Below, in pieces: positions 17,526-27,232 of a stretch of DNA of 64,000 nucleotides. Where the stretch lies: assembly GCA_016841645.1 (NCBI GenBank), contig JAENYS010000003.1, forward strand, positions 124,001 to 188,000. Direction: 5' to 3'. This DNA comes from Desulfoscipio geothermicus (GTDB lineage Bacteria; Bacillota; Desulfotomaculia; Desulfotomaculales; Desulfallaceae). The notes beneath the pieces were generated by a model. That model was not told the DNA's origin. It made no database searches and was given only the letters and a program-made list of their open reading frames with translations. Each line of letters opens with the position of its first letter. Position 1 is the stretch's first letter. The position numbers and the translations under genes were made by a program.

Positions 17526-17768
17526 TGCATATTGGATGACAAAATCGAACTCAACAATAAGATTAACCAAACTCTTGAGGAAATGGCCCAGGCAATCTTC
17601 AAGAGCTGGTTTGTGGATTTTGAATTTTCTGGTGAGGACGGACAATCCTATAAATCAAACGGTGGCAAAATGGTGGACAGCGAGCTGGGTGAGATACCTA
17701 ATGGGTGGATGGTATATAGACTATCAGAAATTTTTGAAATTAATCCCACTCGCGAGTTTTCGCTTTAA
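17526..17768 (+). pseudogene. HsdS fragment (type I restriction specificity subunit)
   Basis: The central conserved region of an HsdS protein is recognisable: I-L-D-D-K-I-E-L-N-N-K-I-N-Q-T-L-E-E-M-A, then IFKSWFVDFEF, GGKMVDSELGEIPNGW and the start of the next target-recognition domain (…FEINPTRE). Both target-recognition domains are missing. Upstream residues in the frame (from 17469) do not look like HsdS. After about 17755 the sequence changes abruptly to an unrelated reading frame, marking a deletion or recombination junction. Confidence 0.75.
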
Positions 17769-17769
17769 C

Positions 17770-18126
17770 AAGCAAAGAATCCTAGAAAAGCTGATTGATC
17801 AATATGCTATCCAATACCCTAAAGAATACCATTCCATCAGCTTTTCCCCCCAATACCTTATTGTTAATATGGTACTGGACGTCAACTCGGTGCTGGAAAA
17901 CAAAGCCATTACTAGCTTAACCAGTTTATATCGGAATCAAGCCATCTACACGGATTTATTCACACTCCCTCAAAATGAGCTAAAACCCACGCCGGTATCT
18001 TATGCTAAGAACGGCGGGGTTTTATATAATGTGTCTTATTTCATTCTTAAATCAGGCATATGCTTACCTCAGGAATTGAACATTGATTATCTCACCTGCC
18101 AAAAGAGAATCCTGTTCTTCAGTTAG
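17770..18126 (+). pseudogene. C-terminal fragment of an unrecognised protein
   Basis: Open frame of about 118 codons with no start of its own, reading FRFNKQRILEKLIDQYAIQY, further on YLIVNMVLDVNSVLENKAIT and YNVSYFILKSGICLP. Composition is protein-like and differs in frame from the HsdS piece it abuts. The last 63 bases run antisense into the end of moeA, so the original 3' end is lost or the native stop lay elsewhere. No family recognised. Confidence 0.4.
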
Positions 18127-19278
18127 TGAGGCCACTGCTGTGGCCTTGGCGATGGAGGTCACCGGGGCGTGTTTTTTCATTGGGTAAAACTCAGGCAGCC
18201 CGTCACCGGCATATTCAATCGTGCCGTAGAAAAAATCAGTCCAGTCGGGCTCACCCTTGAGATCAAAGGCCAGCCTGGCCTTAATCCAAGGCAAGCCCGG
18301 GTTGGCATGACCGGAAAGAGCGAGCAGGCCGGGCAAAGCAATCTGCAGGTAGCCCATCAAATTAGAGGACGGCCCGCCGGCCAGAATGAAGACCGGTTTT
18401 TTATCCAGCAGGCCGAAGCCGACTGCCTTGCCGGGTCCAATACGAATCCGGTGAAATACCCCTTGCCAGCCAAGTTCGCCGAGAACCTGCGCCATCAGGT
18501 CACGTTCACCCGTCCAGGCCCCGCCGCTGGTGAGCACGGCGTCTGTTTCGCTGGACATTAGCTTTAGGGCGTTGTAGAGATCAGTATAATCATCTTTGGC
18601 AATGGTCAGCCGGGCCTGCATATTATATTTTTTGCAGAAGCCGGCCAGGGTCATGATATTGCTGGCGTATACCCCGCCCTCCGGCAAGGGTTTACCCGGC
18701 TCGACGATTTCGTCACCGGTGCCGATAATCCCGACCACGGGATTTCTAAAGACAGGGATTGTACTGTATCCTGCCGCGGCCAGGAGGCCGGCTACGGCAG
18801 GCGTTATCAGCCGATTGGCCTGGAGAATAGGTTCCCGCAAGGCCACGTCACTGCCGCGCCGCCGGATATTCCTGCCGGGTCCGGTAAAGGTTTCTACCAG
18901 CATCTCACTGTCCAGCTGCTGCACAAATTCTTCAGACACCACACTGTCGGCGCCGGCCGGGATACGAGCCCCGGTCAATACCCGCACCGTGGTTCCCGGT
19001 GTGACTTGAAAATCATTATCCCCGCCTGCGGCCATGGAACCTAAAAGTCGCAGCCGGACAGGGTTTTCGGCAGTGGCTTCGGCGACCTCCCGGCTTATCA
19101 CTGCATAGCCGTCTTTGCGTGAGGTATCAATGGCCGGGGAATCCACCAGGGCATTAAGATTTGAGGCCGCGATACGGCCGACACTGTCCACCAGGGAAAC
19201 ATTTTCAGCAGCCAGCGGCTTGATGATCTCCAGGGTCAAACGCAAGGCCTCTTTCAGGCCGAGAGACATGTTTTGCAT
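18064..19278 (-). CDS. moeA: Molybdopterin molybdenumtransferase MoeA-like protein
   Basis: 404 aa. Inserts molybdate (or tungstate) into adenylylated molybdopterin. MoeA domains are in order: N-terminal MoeA_N (about 15-165, with S-P-x-x-D-x-S-x-x-D-G-Y-A), the MPT-binding MoCF domain (about 180-315, VVGIIGTGDEIVEPG, LTSGGAWTGERD, RIGPGKAVGFG) and C-terminal domain IV. Start ATG 19278 follows AAAGGAGGCCCC; a longer frame to 19341 has no ribosome site. The usual G-N-P-V-S loop reads GGPSSN, and SGGVSVGD reads SGGAWTGERD, marking a divergent subfamily. It stands alone among gene fragments. Confidence 0.85.
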   Translation of the reverse strand: MQNMSLGLKEALRLTLEIIKPLAAENVSLVDSVGRIAASNLNALVDSPAIDTSRKDGYAVISREVAEATAENPVRLRLLGSMAAGGDNDFQVTPGTTVRVLTGARIPAGADSVVSEEFVQQLDSEMLVETFTGPGRNIRRRGSDVALREPILQANRLITPAVAGLLAAAGYSTIPVFRNPVVGIIGTGDEIVEPGKPLPEGGVYASNIMTLAGFCKKYNMQARLTIAKDDYTDLYNALKLMSSETDAVLTSGGAWTGERDLMAQVLGELGWQGVFHRIRIGPGKAVGFGLLDKKPVFILAGGPSSNLMGYLQIALPGLLALSGHANPGLPWIKARLAFDLKGEPDWTDFFYGTIEYAGDGLPEFYPMKKHAPVTSIAKATAVASLTEEQDSLLAGEIINVQFLR

Positions 19279-19606
19279 GGGGCCTCCTTTGGAAAACTCA
19301 GTCATAATAATTTCCGCATCTGCTTTCCTTAGCGCATACAAACTTTGAGGTCTATAGCAAGAAACGCAGCTTATTTATATAATGATAATAAGCTAAAAAC
19401 CATTACATTTGCATTATATAGCTTGGCCTATCGTTAGGGCAATATTTTAATGGGACATGCTGCTTCCTTGTATCTTGTTCACTAATCAATCAGTAATACT
19501 TTAAGAAAATAACCCGGGCATGTAAAGGAGCTTAATGCCTGATAACCCTTCCTCTGTAAGACGAGCAGCTTAAAATCAAGCAGCACTGCCAGCAACGCCT
19601 CAGAGG
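19279..19606. other. Intergenic sequence ahead of moeA
   Basis: Contains the moeA ribosome site and AT-rich sequence. The minus-strand frame from about 19609 to 19486 (LTSEALLAVLLDFKLLVLQ…) is open and may be a further remnant of the decayed gene to its right. I could not fit a molybdenum-cofactor riboswitch here. Confidence 0.3.
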
Positions 19607-19860
19607 TCAGTTATATGAGAGGGATTGTGATATACTTAATAGACGACTGAAGTCCAGCAACTCCGCCGGTACATTCAGCTGGCTGGACGCTCCGAAAAAC
19701 GAAATATCCTCGTTCCCAGCGGTTTAGGTTCATGCGGTAGTTAGGAAACCGCCTGCACCGGGGCCACCGATACCCAAGTATAGAAGCACAGGTTTATTTA
19801 TATCTTTACGCCGGATGGTGATTCATTGCTCGGTTCCCCAATGGTACTTATTCCAATATC
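19607..19860 (-). pseudogene. Decayed alpha/beta-hydrolase gene
   Basis: Minus-strand reading from about 19825 gives ITIRRKDINKPVLLYLGIGG followed by P-G-A-G-G-F-L-T-T-A. This strongly resembles the start of proline-iminopeptidase-like hydrolases ('I-x-I-R-G-x-D-x-x-N-P-V-L-L-x-L-x-G-G-P-G'). The same frame then meets TGA and TAA and continues as NEDISFFGASSQLNVPAELL before stopping at 19607. An upstream piece (ISTIGEPSNE) is in another frame. The frameshift and stops show it is dead. The later part is less certain to be the same gene. Confidence 0.45.
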
Positions 19861-20054
19861 GCGATACTATTATCTCTCTTGAAAAAATCAACCGACAACT
19901 TTTATATACCGGTCGTTAGTGGTAATAATGGATATCTAGCGAATGCTTGGGAAAAATAGTTATAAAAAGAGGATAACTGTGTCTGATATTCGAAGTGCTC
20001 AGTAATATTATTAAATAAAAGTGGTTCGTGTTATTATTCCACAGGGAGGATAAA

Positions 20055-20372
20055 ATGATTATTACTACAACACCTAATATTGAAGGCAAAAAAATAACTG
20101 AATACAAAGGGATTATTTTTGGCGAAGTAATTACAGGTATAAATTTTGTAAAAGATATTGCTGCAAGTTTAACTAATATATTTGGTGGCAGATCTGGTTC
20201 ATACGAGGGTGAATTAATAAAAGCCCGTGAAGATGCGTTAAGGGAACTGGAAAAAAGGGCTGAAATGGTGGGAGCAAATGCAGTAATCGGCGTAGATATT
20301 GATTACGAAGTGTTGGGGCAAGGCAACATGCTTATGGTAACAGCGTCAGGGACGGCAGTAAAAGTGGAATAA
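20055..20372 (+). CDS. YbjQ/UPF0145 family protein
   Basis: 105 aa, the typical length. Reads [20 protein letters not shown], then a helix ending …[28 protein letters not shown] and a final strand [11 protein letters not shown]. This is the UPF0145 (YbjQ) pattern, a small pentameric cytoplasmic protein sometimes labelled heavy-metal-binding. Start ATG 20055 follows CAGGGAGGATAAA. It stands alone between a decayed gene and the tyrS leader. Biological role is not established. Confidence 0.88.
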   Translation: MIITTTPNIEGKKITEYKGIIFGEVITGINFVKDIAASLTNIFGGRSGSYEGELIKAREDALRELEKRAEMVGANAVIGVDIDYEVLGQGNMLMVTASGTAVKVE

Positions 20373-20455
20373 GCATTGGGTCTGATTAAACCATAAAAGG
20401 AGTGACTTTACTTTTACGGCTTTCTCAACTAAAATTAATAATATTGAATTAAGCA

Positions 20456-20710
20456 AAAGCAATGAAGGGAAGAAGTAGGTCAGTTTACATCATTCAGAGA
20501 GCATCCGGTTGGTGAGAGGCTGCAGATGCGCTGATGCGAATACATCCTGGAGCCGCTGCCTGAATTGCTAGTAGGGTTTGACGGGTGCGCCCGGTACAGC
20601 GTGTGAGTGTGTTTGCACTCGTTGAGGGGGATTTCCGTGAGGAATTCCCGAGCCAGAGGTGGTACCGCAATTATTGCCCTCTGTTCCAATTGGAGCAGGG
20701 GCGTTTTTTA
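20456..20710 (+). ncRNA. T-box leader of tyrS (tRNA-Tyr responsive)
   Basis: Contains the T-box sequence AGAGGTGGTACCGC at 20655-20668, followed by a terminator stem (20676-20701, GCCCTCTGTTCC…GGAGCAGGGGC) and a run of T. Stem I begins near AATGAAGGGAAGAAGTAGGT. The specifier loop plausibly reads GCGAA-TAC-ATCC (codon at 20541-20543), a tyrosine codon that fits the gene it precedes. Uncharged tRNA-Tyr would stabilise the antiterminator and switch on tyrS. Confidence 0.92.
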
Positions 20711-20742
20711 TTATAAAAGAAAAGGCCAAAGGAGTTGTGATA

Positions 20743-21966
20743 ATGTTAATTTATGAAGACCTGGTGGCTCGTGGCTTGATTGCCCAGGTTACCGACGAAG
20801 AAGAAATTAAAGAACTTGTTAATAGCGGTAAGGCAATCTTTTATATTGGCTTTGATCCAACTGCGGATTCCTTGCATGTCGGTCATTTTATGGCCCTAAG
20901 CCTGATGAAACGTTTGCAGATGGCAGGCAACAAACCGATTGTTCTGCTCGGCGGCGGAACAGGTTTAATTGGTGATCCATCCGGCCGGACAGATATGCGT
21001 ACAATGATGACATCTGAAACAATCCAGCACAATATTGATTGCTTTAAAAAGCAGATGGAACGCTTCATCGAGTTTGGTGAAGATAAGGCTATTATGGTAA
21101 ATAATGCAGAATGGCTCTCAAAGCTGAATTATATTGAATTACTTCGTGATGTTGGAGTCTATTTTTCTGTAAATCAAATGCTGCGTGCAGAATGTTACAA
21201 GCAGAGAATGGAAAAAGGTCTGTCCTTCTTAGAATTAAATTATATGATTATGCAGTCCTACGATTTCTATTATCTGTATAAAAATTACGGATGCAATATG
21301 CAGTTTGGCGGCGATGACCAGTGGTCAAATATGTTGGGTGGTACGGAGCTGATCCGGCGTAAGTTAGGCAAAGATGCCTATGCCATGACCATTACCCTAT
21401 TGTTGAACTCCGAAGGTAAAAAGATGGGTAAAACCGCCAAGGGTGCTGTTTGGCTTGACCCCAACAAAACCGCACCTTTTGAATTCTTCCAGTATTGGCG
21501 TAATATTGGTGACGCTGATGTTCTTAAGTGCATTCGTATGCTAACCTTCTTGCCGCTGGAACAAATTGACGCCATGGACCAATGGGAAGGCAGTCAGCTA
21601 AACGAAGCCAAGGAAATTCTGGCGTATGAACTGACTAAGTTGGTGCATGGCGAAGAAGAAGCCCAAAAGGCCAAGAATACTTCTCACGCTCTTTTCGCAG
21701 CCGGTACGGATGATGCTAACATGCCAACCACTGAAATTGTAAACGAGCAGCTGACCAATGGTGCGATCAGTATTATCGATTTGCTGGTGGCGTGTGATTT
21801 ATCGGCTTCTAAGAGCGAAGCAAGACGTCTGGTGCAACAGGGTGGGGTAAATATTAACGATACTAAAGTTGAATCTATCGATGATAAAATTACTTTAGAA
21901 CAATTGAAAAACAGTATCAAAATACGTAAAGGTAAGAAAACTTACCATAAGGCTTTGATGAAGTAA
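20743..21966 (+). CDS. tyrS: Tyrosyl-tRNA synthetase
   Basis: 407 aa class-Ic synthetase charging tRNA-Tyr. HIGH-type motif HVGH at about residue 46 (DPTADSLHVGHF) and KMSKS-type motif KMGKT at about 227. The C-terminal S4 RNA-binding domain (about 340-400, SKSEARRLVQQGGVNINDTK) is present. The ATG at 20743 follows AAAGGAGTTGTGATA; the frame extends upstream into the T-box, which is not translated. Single-gene unit under T-box control. Confidence 0.97.
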   Translation: MLIYEDLVARGLIAQVTDEEEIKELVNSGKAIFYIGFDPTADSLHVGHFMALSLMKRLQMAGNKPIVLLGGGTGLIGDPSGRTDMRTMMTSETIQHNIDCFKKQMERFIEFGEDKAIMVNNAEWLSKLNYIELLRDVGVYFSVNQMLRAECYKQRMEKGLSFLELNYMIMQSYDFYYLYKNYGCNMQFGGDDQWSNMLGGTELIRRKLGKDAYAMTITLLLNSEGKKMGKTAKGAVWLDPNKTAPFEFFQYWRNIGDADVLKCIRMLTFLPLEQIDAMDQWEGSQLNEAKEILAYELTKLVHGEEEAQKAKNTSHALFAAGTDDANMPTTEIVNEQLTNGAISIIDLLVACDLSASKSEARRLVQQGGVNINDTKVESIDDKITLEQLKNSIKIRKGKKTYHKALMK

Positions 21967-22002
21967 AGAATGCTGCTTTCGACATAGCCATGGAAGAAGT
22001 AA

Positions 22003-23001
22003 CGGCAAGGAAAAATTGATTTTGAACACTGTGACTACATTACAGAGCAGGATCACGAACTATGCAAACTACGTGTTAAACCACAAAAGGACGATATTTT
22101 ACTTGCAAATATTGGAAATTCCATCGGAGACCTGGCAAGGGTTATAGATGACCGTGAATTTAGCATTAAAAATGTTGCGTTACTACGTCCTGACCCAGAA
22201 AAAATTGACCCTACATACTTTTTTTATTTGGTAAAAAGTCCAAAGTTCCAAGGAAGGTTACTTAACCTTAAATTAGGTGCAGCACAACCTTATATCAGTT
22301 TAGCAAATCTAAGAACTTTTAAATTTGAGATTATACCAGAAAAGTCAGTGCAAAAGCTTATTGGTAAAACCCTTTTACTATATGATGTTCTTATTCATAA
22401 CAATCAACGGCGAATTGCACTCTTGGAGCAGGCAGCGCGGCTGCTTTACAAAGAATGGTTTGTACACCTCCGTTTTCCTGGTCATGAACATATCAAAATA
22501 AACGATGGTGTGCCTCGTGGGTGGCAACGATTGCCATTCGGTGATTTACTTGTTCTACACATGCTGGCCACTAACCGCGAGAAATACACTTTGCTAAAGG
22601 ACGGGGTGCAGGTTACTTACCGCAATGTAAAGGGCGAGCTTTATCGCCGGCGGGCTGATATTGTGGGGTTTGTGAACGGCATTCCGCTGTTATTTATGGA
22701 ATTCAAAAATGTAAGCAAGGATATTCGGGCCGCTTACGAAAAAAATTTAGCCGACTATAAGGATACTGTTCCGCACTTGTTCCACCACAATGCCTTTATT
22801 GTGCTGGCCAATGGAGTAGATGCCAAAATCGGCTCGGTTTCCAGCCGCTTTGAACACTTCCATGAGTGGAAGCGCCTTGAAGAAGATGAGGCCGGAGCGG
22901 TGAATATGGAGACTCTGCTTAAAGGGATCTGCGATAAACGCAATTTTATGGATTTATTCGAGAACTTCATTGTATTTGACGATTCCCGGGTAAAGTGGTA
23001 A
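22003..23001 (+). pseudogene. In-frame HsdS-HsdR fusion remnant, ends in a frameshift
   Basis: Open from just after a TAA at 22000, with no start. Up to about 22550 it is HsdS (…DDILLANIGNSIGDLARVID, AAQPYISLANL, ARLLYKEWFVHLRFPGHEH). It then switches without a frame change to the N-terminal nuclease region of HsdR (REKYTLLKDGVQVTYRN, DIVGFVNGIPLLFMEFKN, FHEWKRLEEDEAG). An internal deletion near 22640 appears to join at a shared K/V-G-E-L. The HsdR frame breaks at about 22988 by loss of one base, giving a premature stop. The PD-(D/E)xK-like D…E-x-K triad remains but the gene is dead. Confidence 0.8.
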
Positions 23002-23387
23002 AGATTCTAGCCAGGAACCACCAGTATCTGGGCGCCAACCGGGCGATTAAGGCAGTGGAGGAGCGGCAAGAGCGGCAGAGTAAATTGGGGGTGTTCTGGC
23101 ACATCCAGGGCTCGGGGAAGAGCTATTCGATGGTTTTTTTCACCCGCAAGGTGCACCGCAAATTGGGCGGCAATTTTACCTTTGTCATCTGCACAGACCG
23201 TGAAGACCTTGATACCCAAATCTACAAGACTTTTGCCGGGTGCGGTTTGGCGGACAATGACCGCGACCCCTGCCGGGCCTCAAGTGGCGGCCACCTGGAA
23301 AAACTGCTCAGCGAGCATAAAGCATACATATTTACGTTGATCCAAAAGTTTAATAAAGATGTGGGCCAAGACAATTGTGATCGCTGA
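22995..23387 (+). pseudogene. HsdR motor-domain fragment (continuation after frameshift)
   Basis: The HsdR reading resumes in another frame: VVKILARNHQYLGANRAI, Walker A region FWHIQGSGKSYSMVF, then VICTDREDLDTQIYKTF and LIQKFNKDVG. It is cut at about 23370, just where the DEAD-box motif II should start; the next frame carries IVIAE, which could be its first residues. A conserved helicase motif I without motif II shows this is not a working enzyme. Confidence 0.8.
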
Positions 23388-24780
23388 AAAGTTGGAAGAA
23401 CTGGAGACACTCGATGTCGATGTCCAGCAGCGCCTGGAGAAGGAACTTAAACGGGAATATCATATCATCACGGCAGAAAAGCGGCTGAAGCAGATAGCGC
23501 GTGACTTTGTAAAACACTATTCAACAGCTTGGGAAACCGGTAAGGCTATGCTGGTCTGCATCGATAAAATCACCTGCGTGCGGATGTATGAATTAATTAA
23601 GGTCTACTGGAAAGTCTGCATTAAAGAATTAGAGGCGGATTTGCCTAACTCAGCCGACGAGCAGGACGAGGTGTATCGGCTGCGCCAGCTGGCCTGGATG
23701 AAAGAAACGCAAATGGCTGTGATCGTCAGTGAAGATCAGGGCGAGGTGGATAAGTTTCGCCGGTGGGGCCTGGATATTAAGCCGCACCGCAAGTTAATTA
23801 AAACCGGCTTTGAAATAGGTGACGGCGGGCGGATTGATGTAGAATCAGCTTTTAAAAAAGAGGTGCACCCCTTTCGCATTGCCATCGTCTGCGCCATGTG
23901 GCTAACTGGCTTTGATGTGCCCAGCCTCTCCACGCTTTACATCGACAAGCCGCTGAAAGCGCACACTTTGATGCAGGCCATTGCCCGCGCCAACCGGGTT
24001 CAGAGGAGTCCTCATATTGCTGAATTTAGAAGAGCACCGGAAACAGCTCGTTTTTTTGTTGAACAAGCCAATCGGGAGCAGCGGGAATGGATAGAAGATT
24101 TGCTTGCTCGGTTGCAGGTCATACCAGATAACAACGTATCAGTATGTATTTTAGATACAGGAGTGAATAATGGTCATCCGTTACTTGATCAACTAATAGA
24201 AGATTACGATCGACACTCATATGATCCAGGGTGGGGAGCAAGTGATAACAACGGACATGGCACTGAAATGGCTGGAATAGCAGCTTATGGCGACTTGCAA
24301 CAAGCCGTTACAGCAACAAATCCAGTTGAAATATTACATAAGTTAGAATCTGTCAAAATATTACCGGATGCAGGAGCAAATAACCCTGAACTCTATGGAG
24401 CAATTACTTCCCAAGGGATTAGTAAAGCGGAAATACAACGCCCGGAATACCATCGCGTTCTTTGTATGGCCGTAACTACGGATGCGTTTTCTGTAAAAGA
24501 TGGGCGTCCGGATTCATGGTCGGGGGCCATTGATGAAATCGCTTCCGGTTTTTTTGACGATAGAAAACGGCTTTTCTTTATATCTGCCAGTGATCCTGAT
24601 TTGGAGCTGATTAATGCTTTTGGTGTCTGGAAAGAAAAGAATGTGTACGGCAAAAAAACTTTTGGGGTGGAACGCACCACCTTTATTATTGACAGCCATG
24701 GCATCCTGCAAAAAATGTATCCGAAAGTTAAATTCAAAGGGCATGTCGAACAGGTCCTGGCGGATTTACAGGTTTTATAA
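23359..24780 (+). pseudogene. Three-part chimeric ORF: HsdR + IetS-like subtilase + Bcp peroxiredoxin
   Basis: One 473-codon frame made of three unrelated parts. To about 24000: HsdR C-terminal motor region (EKLEELETLDVDVQQRLEKE, AMWLTGFDVPSLSTLYIDKP, MQAIARANRV). About 24001-24588: an S8 protease resembling IetS of the IetAS defence pair, with catalytic Asp in CILDTGVNNGHPLL and His in NNGHGTEMAGIA, but not the Ser region. About 24589-24780: the last 63 residues of a Bcp-type peroxiredoxin (SDPDLELINAFGVWKEK, YGKKTFGVERTTFIID, KVKFKGHVEQVL) with its natural stop. None is complete. ATG 23359 has no convincing ribosome site. Best read as stacked deletion junctions that happened to stay in frame; expression of a fusion cannot be excluded. 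Confidence 0.75.
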
Positions 24781-24839
24781 TTGCGCCTACAATTGTACTT
24801 TGAAGTTCTCATCAATTTTAAAGTTCATATCAATCCTAT

Positions 24840-25083
<244 letters not shown>

Positions 25084-25127
25084 TTACAGCCTAGTATTGG
25101 TTGGCCTAATGCTGGGAAAATTGGTTA

Positions 25128-25646
25128 TTACCGGAAGGCTTCAAAGAATACCATGTCTTTTAGCGGTTTGCGGTCTGTGTGCCTATCCGTCGGAGCGCTT
25201 TCCCCGGCGGCATAACCGACGACTAAAATATTTACGGGCTCAACGTGGTCGGGGATGTTGAATTCCTCTTTGAGTACGTCCGGTTTGAAATGACCTACCC
25301 ATACCGTTCCCAGGCCCAGTTCGGTAGCCTGCAGCATCATGTGGTCAGTAACTATGCTGGCATCAATATCGGCGAAGTTTTTGTTGTCATGCGGTCTTTT
25401 CCAAGCCACGTTGTAGTCCGAGCATACGATAATGGCCAATGGTGCGCCGTAGATATTGGCTGCTTTTTGCACTTTGTCCAGTCCGGCCTTTTCACGCACT
25501 ACGATTAGACGCTGCGGTTGGTAATTTACCGCTGTTGGTGCAATCCTGCCGGCTTCAAGGATTCTTTCCAGCTTGTCTTCTTCTACCGGCCTTGTCTCAT
25601 ATTTCCTTACAGAGTATCTTATTCTCGCTATATCTAAAAAACTCAT
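25128..25646 (-). CDS. Nitroreductase family protein
   Basis: 172 aa, FMN-dependent oxidoreductase fold. The N-terminal R-Y-S-V-R-K-Y FMN-phosphate motif (about 10-16), APTAVNYQPQRLIVV and the C-terminal ILVVGYAAGESAP are typical. ATG 25646 is chosen because the family starts with a short helix before R-x-S-x-R; a GTG seven codons earlier overlaps the AAAGGA ribosome site. Substrate unknown; members reduce nitroaromatics, quinones or flavins. Single-gene unit next to glpX in the same direction, with a hairpin between. Confidence 0.88.
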   Translation of the reverse strand: MSFLDIARIRYSVRKYETRPVEEDKLERILEAGRIAPTAVNYQPQRLIVVREKAGLDKVQKAANIYGAPLAIIVCSDYNVAWKRPHDNKNFADIDASIVTDHMMLQATELGLGTVWVGHFKPDVLKEEFNIPDHVEPVNILVVGYAAGESAPTDRHTDRKPLKDMVFFEAFR

Positions 25647-25858
25647 TTTTCTACCAGGTCCTTTCACCGAATATTTTTCGTCTGGTGGCCCTTATCAAGT
25701 GCCTTTCGCCAGTCTTCCACCAATTATAGCCATTTTTATTGTGTATGTCCAGGTTAGTGTGACTATTCGGAAACTAACGTGAGGTTTGGGGTGTCTATAG
25801 AATGCAGCGGGGGCACTTAACGGAATTGAAGATGTACCGGGGTATGGAAATAACAAAG

Positions 25859-25884
25859 AGCGGGGCCGATTAAAGCGCCCCGCT
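25859..25884. terminator. Hairpin between glpX and the nitroreductase gene
   Basis: Seven-bp stem AGCGGGG (25859-25865) / CCCCGCT (25878-25884) around an AT-containing loop, directly downstream of the glpX stop. The following U-rich stretch on the minus strand (CTCTTTGTTATT) is imperfect, so termination is likely but not certain. Confidence 0.6.
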
Positions 25885-25910
25885 TACTGCTTTTCTAATG
25901 TATTGTCCCA

Positions 25911-26888
25911 CTATTTTTCTTTAATTAATGAGTAATGCGGCTTATATTTTAAGTTATGTTCCGTATTGATAAAGCGTATTGTGCGGCTCTTGGCCCGCAG
26001 TACCAGTGAGTATGTTTCAGCCTGTTCACCGCCCTTAAAACGCACTCCTTTAAGCAGCTCGCCGTCGGTGACGCCGGTAGCCGCGAAAATAGCGTCATCT
26101 CCGTGTACCAGGTCGTCCATAGTTAAAATACGGTGGGGATCTTCAATGCCCATGCTCAGGCAACGCTGGTATTCGCTGTCATCCTCGGGCACCAGGCGAG
26201 CCTGCATATCCCCGCCCAGGGCTTTTAGTGCCGCTGCAGCAATTACGCCCTCCGGAGCACCGCCGATGCCCGCGCAAATATCAATGCCTGTGTCTTCAAA
26301 GGCGGTGGCAAGTGCCGCGGCAACATCACCGTCTCCGATGAGGCGTACTCTGGCTCCCGCGTTCCGCACTCCTTGAATCAAATTATGGTGCCGGGGGCGA
26401 TCCAAGATCATTACCGTGCAGTCCACGATTCGCTTATTATGTGCTTTGGCTACAATTTCCAGGGTTTTTTCAATAGGATCGTCCAGGTTGATTAGGCCGG
26501 CAGCCCGCGGGCCTACGGCCAGTTTATCCATGTACATATCCGGAGCGTGCAGCAGATTGCCTTTATCGGCAATGGCAATCACAGACAGGGCGTTGGTCAT
26601 CCCCTTGGCCAGAATGTTGGTGCCCTCCAGCGGGTCTACCGCCACATCCACTTCAGGTGTCTCAGAGTTGCCTACCTTCTCGCCGATATATAGCATAGGA
26701 GCTTCGTCCATTTCCCCTTCGCCGATAACTACGGTACCGTTAACGCATACTGAATCGAACATGGTGCGCATAGCGTTGGTGGCGGCTTCGTCGGCCTCGT
26801 TTTTGCGCCCGCGGCCCATCCACTGGGCGGAGGCTAAGGCGGCCATTTCAGTAACGCGCACCAATTCCAGCGTCAGTTCTCTTTCCAT
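25911..26888 (-). CDS. glpX: Class II fructose-1,6-bisphosphatase
   Basis: 325 aa. Gluconeogenic phosphatase of the GlpX type, Mg2+/Mn2+-dependent. Motifs: [15 protein letters not shown] at about 57-71 and [15 protein letters not shown] at about 82-96, with [20 protein letters not shown] further on. Start ATG 26888 is preceded by AAGGAGACGAAC. It faces away from argH. The presence of a gluconeogenic FBPase fits growth on small organic acids, which is general knowledge of such anaerobes and not shown here. Confidence 0.95.
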   Translation of the reverse strand: MERELTLELVRVTEMAALASAQWMGRGRKNEADEAATNAMRTMFDSVCVNGTVVIGEGEMDEAPMLYIGEKVGNSETPEVDVAVDPLEGTNILAKGMTNALSVIAIADKGNLLHAPDMYMDKLAVGPRAAGLINLDDPIEKTLEIVAKAHNKRIVDCTVMILDRPRHHNLIQGVRNAGARVRLIGDGDVAAALATAFEDTGIDICAGIGGAPEGVIAAAALKALGGDMQARLVPEDDSEYQRCLSMGIEDPHRILTMDDLVHGDDAIFAATGVTDGELLKGVRFKGGEQAETYSLVLRAKSRTIRFINTEHNLKYKPHYSLIKEK

Positions 26889-27117
26889 AAAATGTTCGTC
26901 TCCTTTGTTAACAAACTGTTTAATTGATTTTTATTTTAACATATATAGTGCTTGATGAGTTATATAGTATAACATTTTTTTAAAAAAGCGCCTAATATTT
27001 TGTAGATAGTGCTTTGCAGCGAGCAAATTGATAACTAATGATATGATAGTTTAGAATAAAGTACTTTGGCAGAAGAAACAAGATATGCCGGGTATATAAT
27101 ATTTTTTTTAGACATTT

Positions 27118-27146
27118 TTCCAACTTTGGTACAGCCATGTTATAAT
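27118..27146 (+). promoter_or_regulatory. Extended -10 promoter of argH
   Basis: TG-T-TATAAT at 27138-27146 is a perfect extended -10; the -35 (TTCCAA, 27118-27123, 17-bp spacing) is poor, as expected for that promoter type. Transcription would begin near 27153, leaving an 80-base leader. The rest of the 344-base glpX-argH gap is AT-rich and holds nothing else I can name; no ARG box as good as those at argC was seen. Confidence 0.6.
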
Positions 27147-27232
27147 ATTTTAGCATATTTCTTGGCAAAATGAAGCAGCTGTGGTATTAAAACCGCTTCG
27201 CTGTCAACACTTATTAGAAGAAGGTGGATTTA

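Noticed and set aside
19381-19800. Possible molybdenum-cofactor riboswitch ahead of moeA
   Set aside because: I could not find the conserved core or a competing terminator, and part of the interval reads as a decayed hydrolase gene.
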